From Rhizobium etli CFN 42 (GTDB lineage Bacteria; Pseudomonadota; Alphaproteobacteria; Rhizobiales; Rhizobiaceae), in assembly GCF_000092045.1 (NCBI RefSeq), contig NC_004041.2, positions 186,001 through 250,000 on the forward strand: a stretch of 64,000 nt of DNA, written 5' to 3'. The notes under the pieces are model-generated. The model was not told the DNA's origin, did no database searches, and saw only the letters and a program-made list of their open reading frames with translations. This document shows, in pieces, positions 46,444 through 56,606 of the stretch. The translations under genes and the position numbers were made by a program. Position 1 is the first letter of the stretch. Each line of letters starts with the position of its first letter.

Positions 46444-47225
46444 TTACCACCCGCGTATTGGAAAGGCCAGCCTGGCGCGCCAGCGTAAAGAACTAGGCGG
46501 CATTGTCGGGATGCAGACGGACGTGCCGGGCGCTACCACATCGAGCATTCCGGGCGAGAAAACTTCTAGTCCCGGAGCCGCCGGCTTGCAGCTCGGGATA
46601 GCCGCCGGGCAGGTGGGTGGCGTCGCCATCGGCGCCGGGCGCCCAGCAGGTCGCCAGCGAGCTGAGCGGTGAGCGGTGAGAGGAACAAAATATCAGCTCC
46701 GCGGCGACGTCAGCCGAGCAACAAATGCTCGTAGGCCAAAGGCTACATAGCGCGACCCGGGTGCCGGTCGGCATCAGCCGATCGATATTGGCGGCTGCGA
46801 GCTCTTCACGCCCCCAACCTGCGGATATCCGCCATCGTCGTCTTCTGTGACGAAATTATCGGAGCCGTTTGCGTTTCACCATTTTTCGATGCGCGGTCCG
46901 AGCCTGGCGCCCCCTTTTTGTCGGACCTCAAACTTTCTTGTGCAGTTTCAAACAAGAAAACGTGCGCGGGTAGACATACGCACGAGCAGAACCTCAAACC
47001 CCGTGACCCGCGCCTTCCCGCCGCGACCGGACTGGCGGGCAGTATGCTAAGGTTCTAAAAGGCGGCAGAGAAACCTTGATCGAGATGCGGTCGGAAGTAG
47101 CCGAAACAGCGCCCGGCCGTCAGCGCGGCACAACGGCTTCACAATTCGCTCGCCCGCACGAGCAGCGCACGAGTGCGGCGACGAAGGCCCTGTGCTGACC
47201 GCAAGTCCATCTCCTTCAGGCCAAA
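46444..47225. other. Gene-free region between fnrN and prxS
   Basis: About 780 bases. No convincing coding sequence or RNA gene is seen; short frames lack conserved patterns. The right end carries the sigma54 promoter of prxS. Confidence 0.4.
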
Positions 47226-47240
47226 TGGCATGACGCTTGC
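47226..47240 (+). promoter_or_regulatory. Sigma54 promoter of prxS-rpoN2
   Basis: TGGCATGACGCTTGC has GG-N10-GC at the consensus spacing, about 86 bases before the prxS start. I see no TGT-N10-ACA in the 180 bases upstream. Confidence 0.85.
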
Positions 47241-47325
47241 TTGCCCTGGCGTGTGGGCCGAGGTCGGATTCGTGTTAGCCGTGACTGAGAGGCCGCAAAT
47301 AAATTTTCCTAGAGGAGCTTCATTG

Positions 47326-47865
47326 ATGACCATGGAAAAGCAGGTCCCTATTGTCACCTTTCGCACGCGGGTTCGCGACGAGTCTATATCCGGTCCCAAC
47401 CCCTACCGCTGGGAAGACAAGACGACCGACGACTATTTCAGCGGTAAGCGGGTAATCCTTTTTTCGCTGCCGGGCGCCTTCACGCCAATCTGCTCCACCT
47501 TCCAACTGCCTGATTTCGAAAGTCTTTATGTCGAGTTTAAGAAGAATGGCATTGACGACATCTACTGTCTCTCCGTCAACGATGCCTTCGTCATGAATGC
47601 TTGGGGCAAGTCTCAGGGGTTGAAAAATGTCAAGCTTATCCCGGACGGTTCGGGAGAATTCACTCGGAAAATGGGTATGCTCGTCGCCAAGGACAATCTC
47701 GGTTTCGGTCTGCGCTCCTGGCGCTACGCTGCCGTGATCAATAATGGCGTCGTGGAGGGGTGGTTCGAGGAAGAAGGCTTTGGCGACAACTGCGCAACCG
47801 ATCCGTATGGCGTTTCTTCGCCGCAAAACATTTTGAAATGCCTTAAGGCCCCAGCCTTCGTATGA
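47326..47865 (+). CDS. prxS: Peroxiredoxin PrxS
   Basis: The 179-residue atypical 2-Cys (Prx5-type) peroxiredoxin reduces hydrogen and alkyl peroxides in the cytoplasm. The peroxidatic Cys sits in LPGAFTPICSTFQLPDFE. R. etli has this gene directly upstream of rpoN2 and expresses it in bacteroids, where high respiration produces peroxides. AGAGGAG precedes the ATG at 47326. A 75-base gap leads to rpoN2. Confidence 0.92.
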   Translation: MTMEKQVPIVTFRTRVRDESISGPNPYRWEDKTTDDYFSGKRVILFSLPGAFTPICSTFQLPDFESLYVEFKKNGIDDIYCLSVNDAFVMNAWGKSQGLKNVKLIPDGSGEFTRKMGMLVAKDNLGFGLRSWRYAAVINNGVVEGWFEEEGFGDNCATDPYGVSSPQNILKCLKAPAFV

Positions 47866-47940
47866 GCATTGAAGCCAACGACCAGCAGCTACGACTTGTC
47901 GTGCACACCTGCGCCGAACGATAGGAGTTTTGCTCGAACC

Positions 47941-49392
47941 ATGAAGTCCTTTACAAGCCTTCATCAGCGTCAGCAGCAATCGCTGGTTATTACGCCCCAG
48001 CTCATCGCGTCTATTCGCTTGCTGCAGCTGGCGCACACCGAACTGAATCAGTTCGTGGAACAGGAAATCGAGAAGAACCCATTTCTCGACCTGGCGTCGA
48101 ATGACGGCGGGGCTTCTGGCGTATCGCCAACTGCGGCGGATGATCCAAATATCAGCGCACGCGAAGACCACGTTGATGGACCGGCCAGGACGGACATGCC
48201 TGAGCTGTCTAGTCCCTGGAAATCAATCCGTGACACAGGCAACCTTTCGCCGGGGGAAAGGCCTTCCCTGGATGAGTTCGCCGCCTCAACTGAGACATTG
48301 CACGAACATGTCGCCCATCAGATCGCCCTCACTGCCTTCACACCCCAGGAGCGGCTGATTGCTGGCGCGCTTGCCGACCATCTGGATGACACTGGGTATC
48401 TGCAAGTGAACCTTCTGGAGCTAGCAGAGAGGCTAAATAGCCCTGAGGCTGGAGTGAAGCGGGTTCTTGAGGCTTTGCAGCTATTTGACCCGCCGGGCAT
48501 ATTTGCGCGAAGTCTGGGCGAATGCCTCGAGATTCAGTTGCGCCAACGAGACCGGTTCGACCCGGCCATGGCAGCTCTGGTCGCAAATCTCGAGTTGCTT
48601 GCGCGACGCGATTTTCGAGCACTGAAGCGACGTTGCCGGGTCGATGAAGACGACCTTCTCGATATGTTGAACGAAATTCGTGCACTTGACCCAAAGCCTG
48701 GAAACCAGTTCCAGTCCGCAAGGTCGGAATCCATCATACCCGACGTCTTCGTCCTACCCTCGCCGGGAGGCGGATGGCACGTCGAGCTTAATCGGGAGAT
48801 TTTGCCCAAGGTACTGATCAACCAAACCTATTTTGCGCAAGTTACTCGCCTAACCGCCCAAAGCTCGAAAGATCAGTCATTCCTCAACGAATGCTTCCAG
48901 AGCGCGAGCTGGTTGGTTCGGAGTCTCGATCAGCGCGCCACGACGATCCTTAAGGTGGCGACCGAAATCGTGCGCCACCAGGATGTCTTTTTGGAAGATG
49001 GCATTGCTCATCTTCGCCCTCTCAATCTTAAGACCATCGCTGACGCGATCGACATGCACGAGTCCACTGTAAGTCGGGTAACGTCGAACAAATACATTCT
49101 CACGCCCCGCGGCGTGTTCGAGCTCAAGTATTTTTTCACCGTCGCGATCCCGTCCTCACAAGGCGGTGACGCGCACTCGGCCGAAGCTGTGCGCCATCAG
49201 ATAAGGGCACTTATTGCCGCAGAGACGCTCCATGATGTGCTGTCCGACGATGGCATCGTTGCCAAGCTCAAGGAAACAGGCGTCGACATTGCTCGCCGCA
49301 CAGTCGCCAAATATCGCGAGGCGATGAACATCCCCTCGTCCGCGCAACGCCGGCGGGAGAAACGGTTTGTACTGGCGGCCGCGGAGGGATAA
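47941..49392 (+). CDS. rpoN2: RNA polymerase sigma54 factor (symbiotic copy)
   Basis: The 483-residue protein has the N-terminal glutamine-rich region I ('LHQRQQQSLVITPQLIASIRLLQLAHTEL', in parts), the core-binding domain, a helix-turn-helix ('TIADAIDMHESTVSRVTSNKY') and the RpoN box ARRTVAKYREAMNI, which reads the -24 element. It works with NifA at all the sigma54 promoters of this window. The ATG at 47941 (MKSFTSLHQ) fits the family start. Confidence 0.96.
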   Translation: MKSFTSLHQRQQQSLVITPQLIASIRLLQLAHTELNQFVEQEIEKNPFLDLASNDGGASGVSPTAADDPNISAREDHVDGPARTDMPELSSPWKSIRDTGNLSPGERPSLDEFAASTETLHEHVAHQIALTAFTPQERLIAGALADHLDDTGYLQVNLLELAERLNSPEAGVKRVLEALQLFDPPGIFARSLGECLEIQLRQRDRFDPAMAALVANLELLARRDFRALKRRCRVDEDDLLDMLNEIRALDPKPGNQFQSARSESIIPDVFVLPSPGGGWHVELNREILPKVLINQTYFAQVTRLTAQSSKDQSFLNECFQSASWLVRSLDQRATTILKVATEIVRHQDVFLEDGIAHLRPLNLKTIADAIDMHESTVSRVTSNKYILTPRGVFELKYFFTVAIPSSQGGDAHSAEAVRHQIRALIAAETLHDVLSDDGIVAKLKETGVDIARRTVAKYREAMNIPSSAQRRREKRFVLAAAEG

Positions 49393-49639
49393 GTCCTTTG
49401 TACCGTAGGTGATGCCCTTTTCCCAAAAACCGCGGAACTGAGGCACATGTGACATTGTGCCTAGTCCTCTCCATGGAGGATCGACTTCATATGGGCTGGC
49501 GACCGCAGCCTCGTCACGGGAGCTTCAAAAGTTGTTCCGGCCGCTTAAGCTAACGTTCTAGAAAAGATTAGATGTCTGTTCCATAGCCCAAGCGCTTAGG
49601 GGCTAAGCGGTTAATCACGAAACTCGTGCAGAATTTTTA
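49393..49639. other. Intergenic, no gene seen
   Basis: About 250 bases downstream of rpoN2 without a supported feature; the iscN regulatory region begins at its right end. Confidence 0.35.
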
Positions 49640-49655
49640 TGTCGCGCAAGCGACA
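49640..49655 (+). promoter_or_regulatory. NifA upstream activator sequence of iscN
   Basis: TGT-CGCGCAAGCG-ACA fits the consensus. It is 222 bases upstream of the promoter, further than at the other operons. Confidence 0.65.
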
Positions 49656-49861
49656 AATCTAGAAGCAGTTGTCGCCTCCCATTCATTTTCGCCGAACCGC
49701 TGGGATTTCGGTGCGGCGGCAACGAGAGCCTCAACCGAAAATGATAGACGGAGATACGCGGGCAGACGTTCTGGAGTTGGCGCGCTTTCGAGATCTCCGA
49801 TGTTCGACGACGCAGGAATACAACACGCGGGCTGATCGAACTCTTGGCCTTCCTTACCGCT

Positions 49862-49876
49862 TGGCACGACGCATGC
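49862..49876 (+). promoter_or_regulatory. Sigma54 promoter of iscN-nifU-nifS-nifW
   Basis: TGGCACGACGCATGC has GG-N10-GC, 45 bases before the iscN ATG. Confidence 0.85.
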
Positions 49877-49920
49877 ACGGTAATCCGAAAATGCGCCATC
49901 GAACAAAAAGGAATCATCCC

Positions 49921-50238
49921 ATGATCAAGCTCACAGAGAATGCCGCCGCCATCATGAACGTAACGCTTTCCCGAGCCGAGCAGGCGGAAGGCTTTCGCAT
50001 CGCGGTCGAGGCAGGTGGATGCGCCGGCTACAAATACCTGGTGGGGCTAGAAAGCGTCCAGGGCGAGGGCGACGCGGTGATCGAAACAAATGGGGTCAAG
50101 GTGTTCGTTGACGCAGACTCCCAAGCACACATCAACGGCATGACGATCGACTTCGTGACGGGACCAGAAACCTCCGGTTTTGTCTTCGACAATCCCAATG
50201 CGCACCAGAACTGCACTTGCGGCAAATCCTTCGGCTGA
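49921..50238 (+). CDS. iscN: IscN, IscA/HesB-type Fe-S carrier of the nif operon
   Basis: The 105-residue A-type carrier has the three conserved Cys: one in EAGGCAGYKYL and the C-terminal pair CTCGKSF. In R. etli iscN heads the nifUS operon and is NifA-controlled. It should receive Fe-S clusters for nitrogenase proteins. AAAAAGGAATCATCCC precedes the ATG. Confidence 0.93.
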   Translation: MIKLTENAAAIMNVTLSRAEQAEGFRIAVEAGGCAGYKYLVGLESVQGEGDAVIETNGVKVFVDADSQAHINGMTIDFVTGPETSGFVFDNPNAHQNCTCGKSFG

Positions 50239-50260
50239 TCACCGAGAAAGCGAGAGAGCC

Positions 50261-51211
50261 ATGCGGAATTATTGCGAAAAGGTCATGGTTTCCTTTTTCA
50301 ATCCGAAGAACGACGGCGTGCAGGAAAATCCCCTCAGCGAGACCGCGGCAGTTTCCTACGGTAGAGGGCCTGAATTGATAATTGGAGTCGATCCAACGGT
50401 GGGAGCGTTTCTGGTGACGCCGTCGTCCCTGCGTTCCAACCCAGCGACCGCCTTCTCGCCAGCGCTGGCCGAACTCATAACCCTAAAGCCCGCCGAAGCG
50501 CCTCAAACCGTCCGTCAGGAGACAGCAGGCTTTTTAAGCGGTTTGCTGCCGGAGAAAAAGGTCTGCTCATCAACGGATTATCCTGAGGCAGCAAAATTTT
50601 TTGGCGGGCATCCGGGCCAGGATTCCAAAGGAGACGCTCCCTCTGCAAGCAGTTCCGCGCCGAGGAAAGGTGAGCGAAGACGCGTGCGTGTCAAGAGGCT
50701 TGATTTCATGACCAAGTCGCTCACTTCGCTAGATCTGGCAGTAGACGGACGACACTCGTTCAAGCCGTCGAAGACGTGTCAGCGGTTTATACAGTACTGG
50801 TCGTCGAAAGCCTCGCTCCGGCAGAGGAGGACGATCAGACCGTCACAACAGAAATCTGAGGCCTGGAGAAATTGGCAGGGTCGAAATCGATGTTGTAGCC
50901 GGCAATCGCGTAGGACAGGGTCTAAAAATCGCCGCAGCCTGCAACAGTTCAGTTCTCAGCGACAAGCTAAGCTGGCGACCCATCTAGTTAAGCAGCCGCG
51001 GCGAATCCAACCGTTGGAAAAGGCGCGAGCGCACAACGTTCTTCCCTTCCTACTGATGGCGGCGATGCGACGTTATCGATGCCAACAAGATCGCGTGACG
51101 CGCCATCGCACGACTCCACCCCGCGCTGCTTGCCCGAGGTTAGCAAACAACAGCATGTGCAAGACGCCGCAGCATTGTCACCGCTTCCCCTCAGTCGAGA
51201 TCCACCCATGA
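50261..51211 (+). pseudogene. nifU: Degenerate nifU
   Basis: From ATG 50261 the first 130 codons align to the NifU scaffold domain: MRNYCEKVMVSFFNPKNDGV matches 'YSEKVKEHFYNPKN', and 'GVDPTVGAFLVTP', 'LAELITLKPAEA' and 'FLSGLLPEKKVCSS' follow. Of the three cluster-binding Cys, the first (SCGD region, here SYGRG) and second (FGCGSA region, here RSNPATA) are lost; only the third remains. The middle and C-terminal domains are not recognisable although the frame stays open to 51211. It overlaps the nifS start by four bases. A functional NifU role is very unlikely; iscN may substitute. Confidence 0.75.
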
Positions 51212-52404
51212 GAGCGATCTATCTCGACAATAATGCAACGACCAGAGTCGATCCTGAAGTGGTTGAAGCCATGCTGCCGTTCTTTGCGGATCAGTTTGGA
51301 AACCCTTCGTCGACGCACGCTTTTGGCTCCTCCATCCGCGAGGCGGTGAGGAAGGCGCGCCGGCAATTGCAAGCGCTGATCGGCGCCGAGTTCGATCATG
51401 AGATCGTGTTCACCTCGGGGGGGACGGAAAGCGACAATGCGGCGATCCTTTCGGCGCTGGAGGTGATGCCTGAGCGCACAGAGATCGTGACTTCCGCAGT
51501 CGAGCATTCAGCGGTGCTGACACTCTGCGGCCATCTGGAGAAGACGCGCGGCATTAAGGTACACAGGATCCCAGTGGATCGACATGGACGTCTCGATCTT
51601 GACGCCTATGAGACCGCCCTCACTCATCGTGTAGCGATTGCTTCGATCATGTGGGCGAACAACGAGACGGGAACCATTTTCCCGGTCGCTAAGCTTGCCG
51701 AGATGGCCAAGAGAATCGGTGCACTTTTCCACACCGACGCGGTCCAGGCGGTCGGCAAGGTTCCAATGGACCTCCAACCTACTGCAATCGACATGCTTTC
51801 GTTGTCCGGACACAAATTCCATGGACCAAAAGGCATTGGTGCACTCTATCTCAGGCGGGGCTTATCTTTCTCCTCACTGATCAAGGGAGGTCATCAGGAG
51901 CGCGACCGACGCGCAGGGACAGAAAATACGGCCGGGATTGTCGGTTTAGGCAAGGCTGCCGAACTCGCCCTGAAATCAATAGACGACGAGAGCACCCGAT
52001 TAAAGTCGCTCCGAGATCGATTGGAGAACGGCATTGTCCAGCGTGTTCCAGGCGCCTTCGTAACCGGCGATAGGCTTAAGAGGTTGCCGAACACGGCGAA
52101 CATCGCCTTTCAACGTGTCGAAGGAGACAGTATGCTCCTTCTTCTCAACCGCTATGGCATCGCCTGCTCTTCCGGCTCTGCTTGCTCCTCCGGTTCGCTG
52201 GAGCCGAGCCATGTCTTGAGGGCAATGGATATCCCTCATGCTATGGCGCACGGAACAATCCGCTTCTCGTTCTCGCGCGATAACTGTGACGAGGATGTCG
52301 ACCGGGTGCTCGAAGTTTTACCGGGCATCGTTGAAAGGCTCCGGAGCCAATCCCGTTCCGGCCACGTGGCCGACACGAGCAGCCGGGTTCGTTCAGGGGA
52401 GTAG
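51208..52404 (+). CDS. nifS: NifS, cysteine desulfurase
   Basis: The 398-residue PLP enzyme takes sulfur from cysteine for Fe-S clusters. Features: IYLDNNATTRVDPEVVEAML, the PLP lysine in LSGHKFHGPKGIG, and the active-site Cys in SSGSACSSGSLEPSHVLRAM. The ATG at 51208 gives the normal N-terminus. It overlaps the end of the degenerate nifU frame. Confidence 0.96.
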   Translation: MRAIYLDNNATTRVDPEVVEAMLPFFADQFGNPSSTHAFGSSIREAVRKARRQLQALIGAEFDHEIVFTSGGTESDNAAILSALEVMPERTEIVTSAVEHSAVLTLCGHLEKTRGIKVHRIPVDRHGRLDLDAYETALTHRVAIASIMWANNETGTIFPVAKLAEMAKRIGALFHTDAVQAVGKVPMDLQPTAIDMLSLSGHKFHGPKGIGALYLRRGLSFSSLIKGGHQERDRRAGTENTAGIVGLGKAAELALKSIDDESTRLKSLRDRLENGIVQRVPGAFVTGDRLKRLPNTANIAFQRVEGDSMLLLLNRYGIACSSGSACSSGSLEPSHVLRAMDIPHAMAHGTIRFSFSRDNCDEDVDRVLEVLPGIVERLRSQSRSGHVADTSSRVRSGE

Positions 52405-52743
52405 GAGCAGGCACGCTCATGAAACGGCAATTCCTTTTCACCGATACGACCTGCATGACGGCACCGGCATCGTATGAACGATCAGGTAAAAGCCGGGGCT
52501 CTCAGTCACATAGATCGCCGGTTCACCGCCCATGCGTGTTCATGGAGGGGGCCCAGCGCCATATCATCTTAATCAATCTCTCGACACCATCGGTGGATCG
52601 CATCCGACCATCAGCCTATGCCGACTCCAGTTGCAACGCGACTGCCTTGCGCCTAGCCGCGTCGAACCACGCATTCCGTACGTTGCAGCTTAAGCTACGG
52701 GAGAACGATCTCGCGATCACCGCTCACGACCAGGGGGAATCTT
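52405..52743. other. Gap between nifS and nifW without clear gene
   Basis: About 340 bases. A frame from 52419 is open but carries no known pattern and is probably a remnant. No sigma54 promoter is seen, so nifW is likely read from the iscN promoter. Confidence 0.35.
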
Positions 52744-53127
52744 ATGTGCCGTTGCTCCGCTGACAGCAGTCCCGTCGATGTCAAAGACATCCTCAATCGG
52801 CTGAAATCTCTCTCGGCTGCGGAGGAGTTCTTCGAAGCCCTAGGGGTCCCCTATGACCCGAAGGTTCTCGATGTCTCACGACTCCATATCATGAAGCGTA
52901 TGGGCCAATACCTCGCGGCAGAGGACTTCTCCCATCTCCCAGACCGGGTAATCGCTGCTCGTGCCCGTGCCATACTGGAAAGGGCCTACTGTGATTTCGC
53001 GACCTCCGCGCCGCTCTCGCACCGGGTCTTCAAGGTGCTCAAGGACCACAATCCGAACAGACCTGTCACACCCGGCCGCACCGTTGTCCCGTTAGACTCT
53101 TTCCTGAAGCCGTTCGAAAAGAAGTGA
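52744..53127 (+). CDS. nifW: NifW, nitrogenase-stabilising protein
   Basis: The 127-residue protein has the NifW pattern 'ILNRLKSLSAAEEFFEALGVPYDPKVLDVSRLHIMKR' (in pieces) and 'VFKVLKDHNPNRPVTPGRTVVPLDSFL'. It helps protect or assemble the MoFe protein. GGGGGAAT precedes the ATG. It is the last gene before fixA. Confidence 0.95.
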   Translation: MCRCSADSSPVDVKDILNRLKSLSAAEEFFEALGVPYDPKVLDVSRLHIMKRMGQYLAAEDFSHLPDRVIAARARAILERAYCDFATSAPLSHRVFKVLKDHNPNRPVTPGRTVVPLDSFLKPFEKK

Positions 53128-53147
53128 GCACGGTTGCGACACGACAA

Positions 53148-53163
53148 TGTCGGGAAGCTTACA
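53148..53163 (+). promoter_or_regulatory. NifA upstream activator sequence of fixA
   Basis: TGT-CGGGAAGCTT-ACA lies 82 bases upstream of the promoter. Confidence 0.85.
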
Positions 53164-53229
53164 ATTCAGTCATATGCTAGCAACGTCGGAATCGAAGCCA
53201 TTTCAATGTGATAGAGAACGCCAAACGGT

Positions 53230-53244
53230 TGGCACGAATGATGC
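53230..53244 (+). promoter_or_regulatory. Sigma54 promoter of fixABCX
   Basis: TGGCACGAATGATGC has GG-N10-GC, about 60 bases before the fixA ATG. Confidence 0.9.
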
Positions 53245-53303
53245 ACGCAAGCATGTGTACTGACAAGCCCGCCACCCATAGAGGGAGGGAGTAAGAAACC
53301 GCC

Positions 53304-54152
53304 ATGCACATAGTTATCTGTATCAAACAGGTACCGGACTCCGCACAAATACGAGTGCATCCGGTGACGAACACAATCATGCGTCAGGGGGTGCCAACCA
53401 TCATCAACCCCTATGATCTGTTCGCCCTTGAAGAGGCGCTCCAGTTGCGCGACCGCCATGGCGGCGAGGTGACCGTGCTCACCATGGGGCCGCCCATGGC
53501 AGAGGACGCGTTGCGCAAGGCGCTCACCTACGGCGCCGACCGCGCCGTACTCTTGACCGACCGTCATTTTGCCGGCTCCGACACTCTGGCGACCTCGTTT
53601 GCTCTTTCGCGAGCCATCGCGAAGATCGGAGAGGCCTTCGGTACGCCCGATATCGTCTTTACGGGCAAACAGACCATCGACGGCGATACCGCCCAGGTTG
53701 GGCCTGGCATCGCCAAGCGCCTCGACCTCCTGCAGCTCACCTACGTTGCCAAAATCGTCTCTGTCGACATCAATGGGCGCGAGATTACGGTGGAGCGCCG
53801 CTCGGAAGGGGGCACGCAGACGCTGATGAGCAAGCTCCCTTGCCTAATTACAATGCTCGAAGGCACAAACGAAATCCGCCGCGGCTCGCTCGATGACGCG
53901 CTACGGGCCGCGCGCAGCCAGATCGTGAAGTGGAATGCGGCCGACGCTGGCATAGAGGACCTCACCAAGTGCGGCCTGCGTGGCTCGCCAACCGTCGTTA
54001 AGAGGGTCTTTGCCCCTCCTGAGCGGGCGGAAAAGGCGGAGCAGATCGACACCGCGGAAAAAACACCGCGCGATCTCGCGGAGGAGTTGATCGCTGGGAT
54101 CTTTTTGCGCCAGCCGGCGCTCGAAAGCGAACTCGCCTTTGACGGCGAATGA
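53304..54152 (+). CDS. fixA: FixA, electron-transfer flavoprotein beta subunit
   Basis: The 282-residue protein is the ETF beta-type subunit of the FixABCX complex, which bifurcates electrons from NADH to quinone and to a low-potential ferredoxin for nitrogenase. Signature: 'MHIVICIKQVPDSAQIRV', 'NPYDLFALEEALQLRDRHGGEVTVLTMG' (in parts), 'FTGKQTIDGDTAQVGPGIA'. First gene of the operon, with fixB 15 bases on. Confidence 0.97.
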   Translation: MHIVICIKQVPDSAQIRVHPVTNTIMRQGVPTIINPYDLFALEEALQLRDRHGGEVTVLTMGPPMAEDALRKALTYGADRAVLLTDRHFAGSDTLATSFALSRAIAKIGEAFGTPDIVFTGKQTIDGDTAQVGPGIAKRLDLLQLTYVAKIVSVDINGREITVERRSEGGTQTLMSKLPCLITMLEGTNEIRRGSLDDALRAARSQIVKWNAADAGIEDLTKCGLRGSPTVVKRVFAPPERAEKAEQIDTAEKTPRDLAEELIAGIFLRQPALESELAFDGE

Positions 54153-54167
54153 AGGCAAGGAGCGACG

Positions 54168-55277
54168 ATGTTGAGCACGAATCGAGAGAGCCCTCCTCCA
54201 GCCGCTGGCCGTGCCGCCATGAAGAAAGAGCTGCCCGATCAGTTTAAGGACCATCGGCACGTTTGGGTCTTCATCGAGCTGGAGCGCGATCAGGTGCATC
54301 CCGTCTCCTTCGAGCTGCTCGGCGAAGGCCGCAAGCTCGCCGACAAGCTGGGCGTCCAGCTTGCCGGCGTCGTTCTCGGACCACCGGGAGAGGCCACGTG
54401 GTTTGCCATCGCCGAGGCTTTTGCTTATGGCGCCGACCTGGCCTACCTCGTCGAGGCCCCACTGCTCGCCGACTACCGAAATGAGCCTTTCACCAAAGCA
54501 TTGACGGATCTGGTTACTAACTACAAACCGGAAATCCTTCTTTTAGGGGCAACGACGCTCGGGCGCGACCTTGCCGGTTCCGTGGCGACGACCTTGTTGA
54601 CAGGGCTCACGGCGGATTGCACCGAACTTGATGTGGATGCGGACGGCTCGCTTGCGGCGACCCGGCCGACTTTCGGCGGCTCCTTGCTTTGCACGATCTA
54701 CACGCTCAACTGCCGGCCGCAGATGGCAACGGTCCGGCCGAGGGTCATGGCCATGCCTCCGCGCGGGAATAATAAGATCGGACGCGTCATTCAACACAAA
54801 GTGTCGATGATCGAGGAAGAGATCGTCACTAAGGTCCTCGGTTTCTTGTCCGATGGCCAGTCGGCGACGGCGAATCTCGCCTATGCGGACGTCGTGGTTG
54901 CTGGAGGCCTCGGTCTCGGCGCGGTGGAGAACGTGAAGCTTATGAAGAAACTCGCGCGGACGATCGGGGCCGATTATGGCTGTTCGCGCCCCCTCGTCCA
55001 AAAGGGCTGGATGCCTGCTGATCGGCAGATCGGCCAAACTGGCAAAACTATCCGGCCGAAGCTTTACATAGCAGCCGGCATTTCCGGCGCCATCCAGCAT
55101 CGCGTTGGCGTCGAGGGAGCTGATCTTATTTTAGCCATTAACACCGATCCTAACGCGCCGATTTTTGATTTCGCCCACCTCGGCGTCGTCACCGATGCGA
55201 TCCGTTTACTGCCGTCATTAACGGAACTCTTCACCCATCGACTGTCGCCGCACAGTCGCGATAAGCTTGCAAACTGA
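54168..55277 (+). CDS. fixB: FixB, electron-transfer flavoprotein alpha subunit
   Basis: The 369-residue ETF alpha-type subunit binds FAD in its C-terminal domain: '[20 protein letters not shown]', '[20 protein letters not shown]', '[28 protein letters not shown]' (split). AAGGAGCGACG precedes the ATG at 54168; an internal ATG at 54219 is less likely. It follows fixA by 15 bases. Confidence 0.97.
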   Translation: MLSTNRESPPPAAGRAAMKKELPDQFKDHRHVWVFIELERDQVHPVSFELLGEGRKLADKLGVQLAGVVLGPPGEATWFAIAEAFAYGADLAYLVEAPLLADYRNEPFTKALTDLVTNYKPEILLLGATTLGRDLAGSVATTLLTGLTADCTELDVDADGSLAATRPTFGGSLLCTIYTLNCRPQMATVRPRVMAMPPRGNNKIGRVIQHKVSMIEEEIVTKVLGFLSDGQSATANLAYADVVVAGGLGLGAVENVKLMKKLARTIGADYGCSRPLVQKGWMPADRQIGQTGKTIRPKLYIAAGISGAIQHRVGVEGADLILAINTDPNAPIFDFAHLGVVTDAIRLLPSLTELFTHRLSPHSRDKLAN

Positions 55278-55286
55278 GGGCGCCCC

Positions 55287-56594
55287 ATGACTGAGGAAAA
55301 CTTCGACGCCATAGTTATCGGGGCCGGCATGGCCGGAAACGCAGCTGCTTACACGATGTCGAACCGCGGCATGAAGGTGCTGCAGTTGGAGCGTGGCGAG
55401 TATCCGGGCTCCAAGAATGTGCAGGGCGCCATCATGTACGCGGACATGCTGGAGAAAATCCTGCCGGATTTCCGGGATGATGCGCCTCTGGAGCGGCACT
55501 TAGTCGAGCAGCGCTTCTGGATGATGGACGACTCGTCCCACATCGGTATGCAATACCGGTCGGACGACTTCAACGAGTCGAGACACAATCGCTACACGGT
55601 CATTCGCGCCCAATTCGACAAATGGTTTTCACGCAAGGTGCGCGAGGCCGGAGCGACGCTTCTATGCGAGACGACCGTGACGGAACTCGTTCGTGATCCA
55701 AAGGGCAAGGTGATTGGCGTTCGCACCGACCGCGCCGGCGACGTGATTCTTGCTGACGTGGTCGTTCTCGCAGAGGGCGTCAATGGGCTGCTCGGCACGC
55801 GTGCTGGATTGCGTGACACGCCAAAACCGGAAACTGTCGCGCTCGCCGTCAAGGAAATGCATTTCCTGGCCGAAGAGGTAATTGACCAGCGGTTCGGCCT
55901 CCAGGCCAATGAAGGCTGCGTCATCGAGGCAGTTGGCACGATCTCTCGCAACATGGCCGGGCTTGCCTTCCTCTACACCAACAAAGAATCGATCTCGATC
56001 GGCATTGGCTGCCTTGTCTCCGAATTCGCGGCAACAATGGAAAGTCCTTATGATCTGCTCGAAAAATTCAAAAGCCATCCGTCGGTAAAGCCGCTGATCG
56101 CAGGAGCGGAAGTCAAGGAATATGCGGCGCATCTCATTCCAGAAGGTGGTTACAAGGCAATTCCGCAGCTTTTTGGTGACGGCTGGGTCGTCGTCGGCGA
56201 CGCGGCACAACTTAATAATGCGGTGCACCGCGAGGGGTCCAACCTCGCCATGACGTCGGGGCGCATCGCCGGCGAAGCAATCGTCCAGATCAAGAATCGC
56301 AAAAAGCCGATGGTCAAGGAGAACCTCTCCCTTTACAAGTCGATGCTTGAAAAGTCGTTCGTTATCAAAGACTTGCGGAAATACAAGGACATGCCTGCCC
56401 TGCTGCACACCAATTCCCGCAATTTCTTCACGACTTATCCAAGGTTGCTGTCGCAGGCCGCACAGAACTTTGTGCGAGTCGATGGCACCCCGAAGATCGA
56501 CAAGGAACGGGCGACCACGGGCACCTTCATCAAGGCACGCTCCCGCTGGGGGCTGTTTGGTGACGCGGTTCGCTTGGCGCGCGCGTGGCGATAA
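55287..56594 (+). CDS. fixC: FixC, flavoprotein-quinone oxidoreductase
   Basis: The 435-residue protein is related to ETF:ubiquinone oxidoreductase. The N-terminal FAD site reads [19 protein letters not shown], and the C-terminal FAD signature [21 protein letters not shown]. It should be membrane-associated and pass electrons to quinone within FixABCX. It begins nine bases after fixB. Confidence 0.97.
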   Translation: MTEENFDAIVIGAGMAGNAAAYTMSNRGMKVLQLERGEYPGSKNVQGAIMYADMLEKILPDFRDDAPLERHLVEQRFWMMDDSSHIGMQYRSDDFNESRHNRYTVIRAQFDKWFSRKVREAGATLLCETTVTELVRDPKGKVIGVRTDRAGDVILADVVVLAEGVNGLLGTRAGLRDTPKPETVALAVKEMHFLAEEVIDQRFGLQANEGCVIEAVGTISRNMAGLAFLYTNKESISIGIGCLVSEFAATMESPYDLLEKFKSHPSVKPLIAGAEVKEYAAHLIPEGGYKAIPQLFGDGWVVVGDAAQLNNAVHREGSNLAMTSGRIAGEAIVQIKNRKKPMVKENLSLYKSMLEKSFVIKDLRKYKDMPALLHTNSRNFFTTYPRLLSQAAQNFVRVDGTPKIDKERATTGTFIKARSRWGLFGDAVRLARAWR

Positions 56595-56606
56595 AGGAGA
56601 GATGAG

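Noticed and set aside
47040..47225. NifA site before prxS
   Set aside because: No TGT-N10-ACA found in the 180 bases upstream of its sigma54 promoter, so none is annotated.
52419..52763. 115-codon frame between nifS and nifW
   Set aside because: It overlaps nifW, has no known domain, and its composition is unlike the neighbouring genes.
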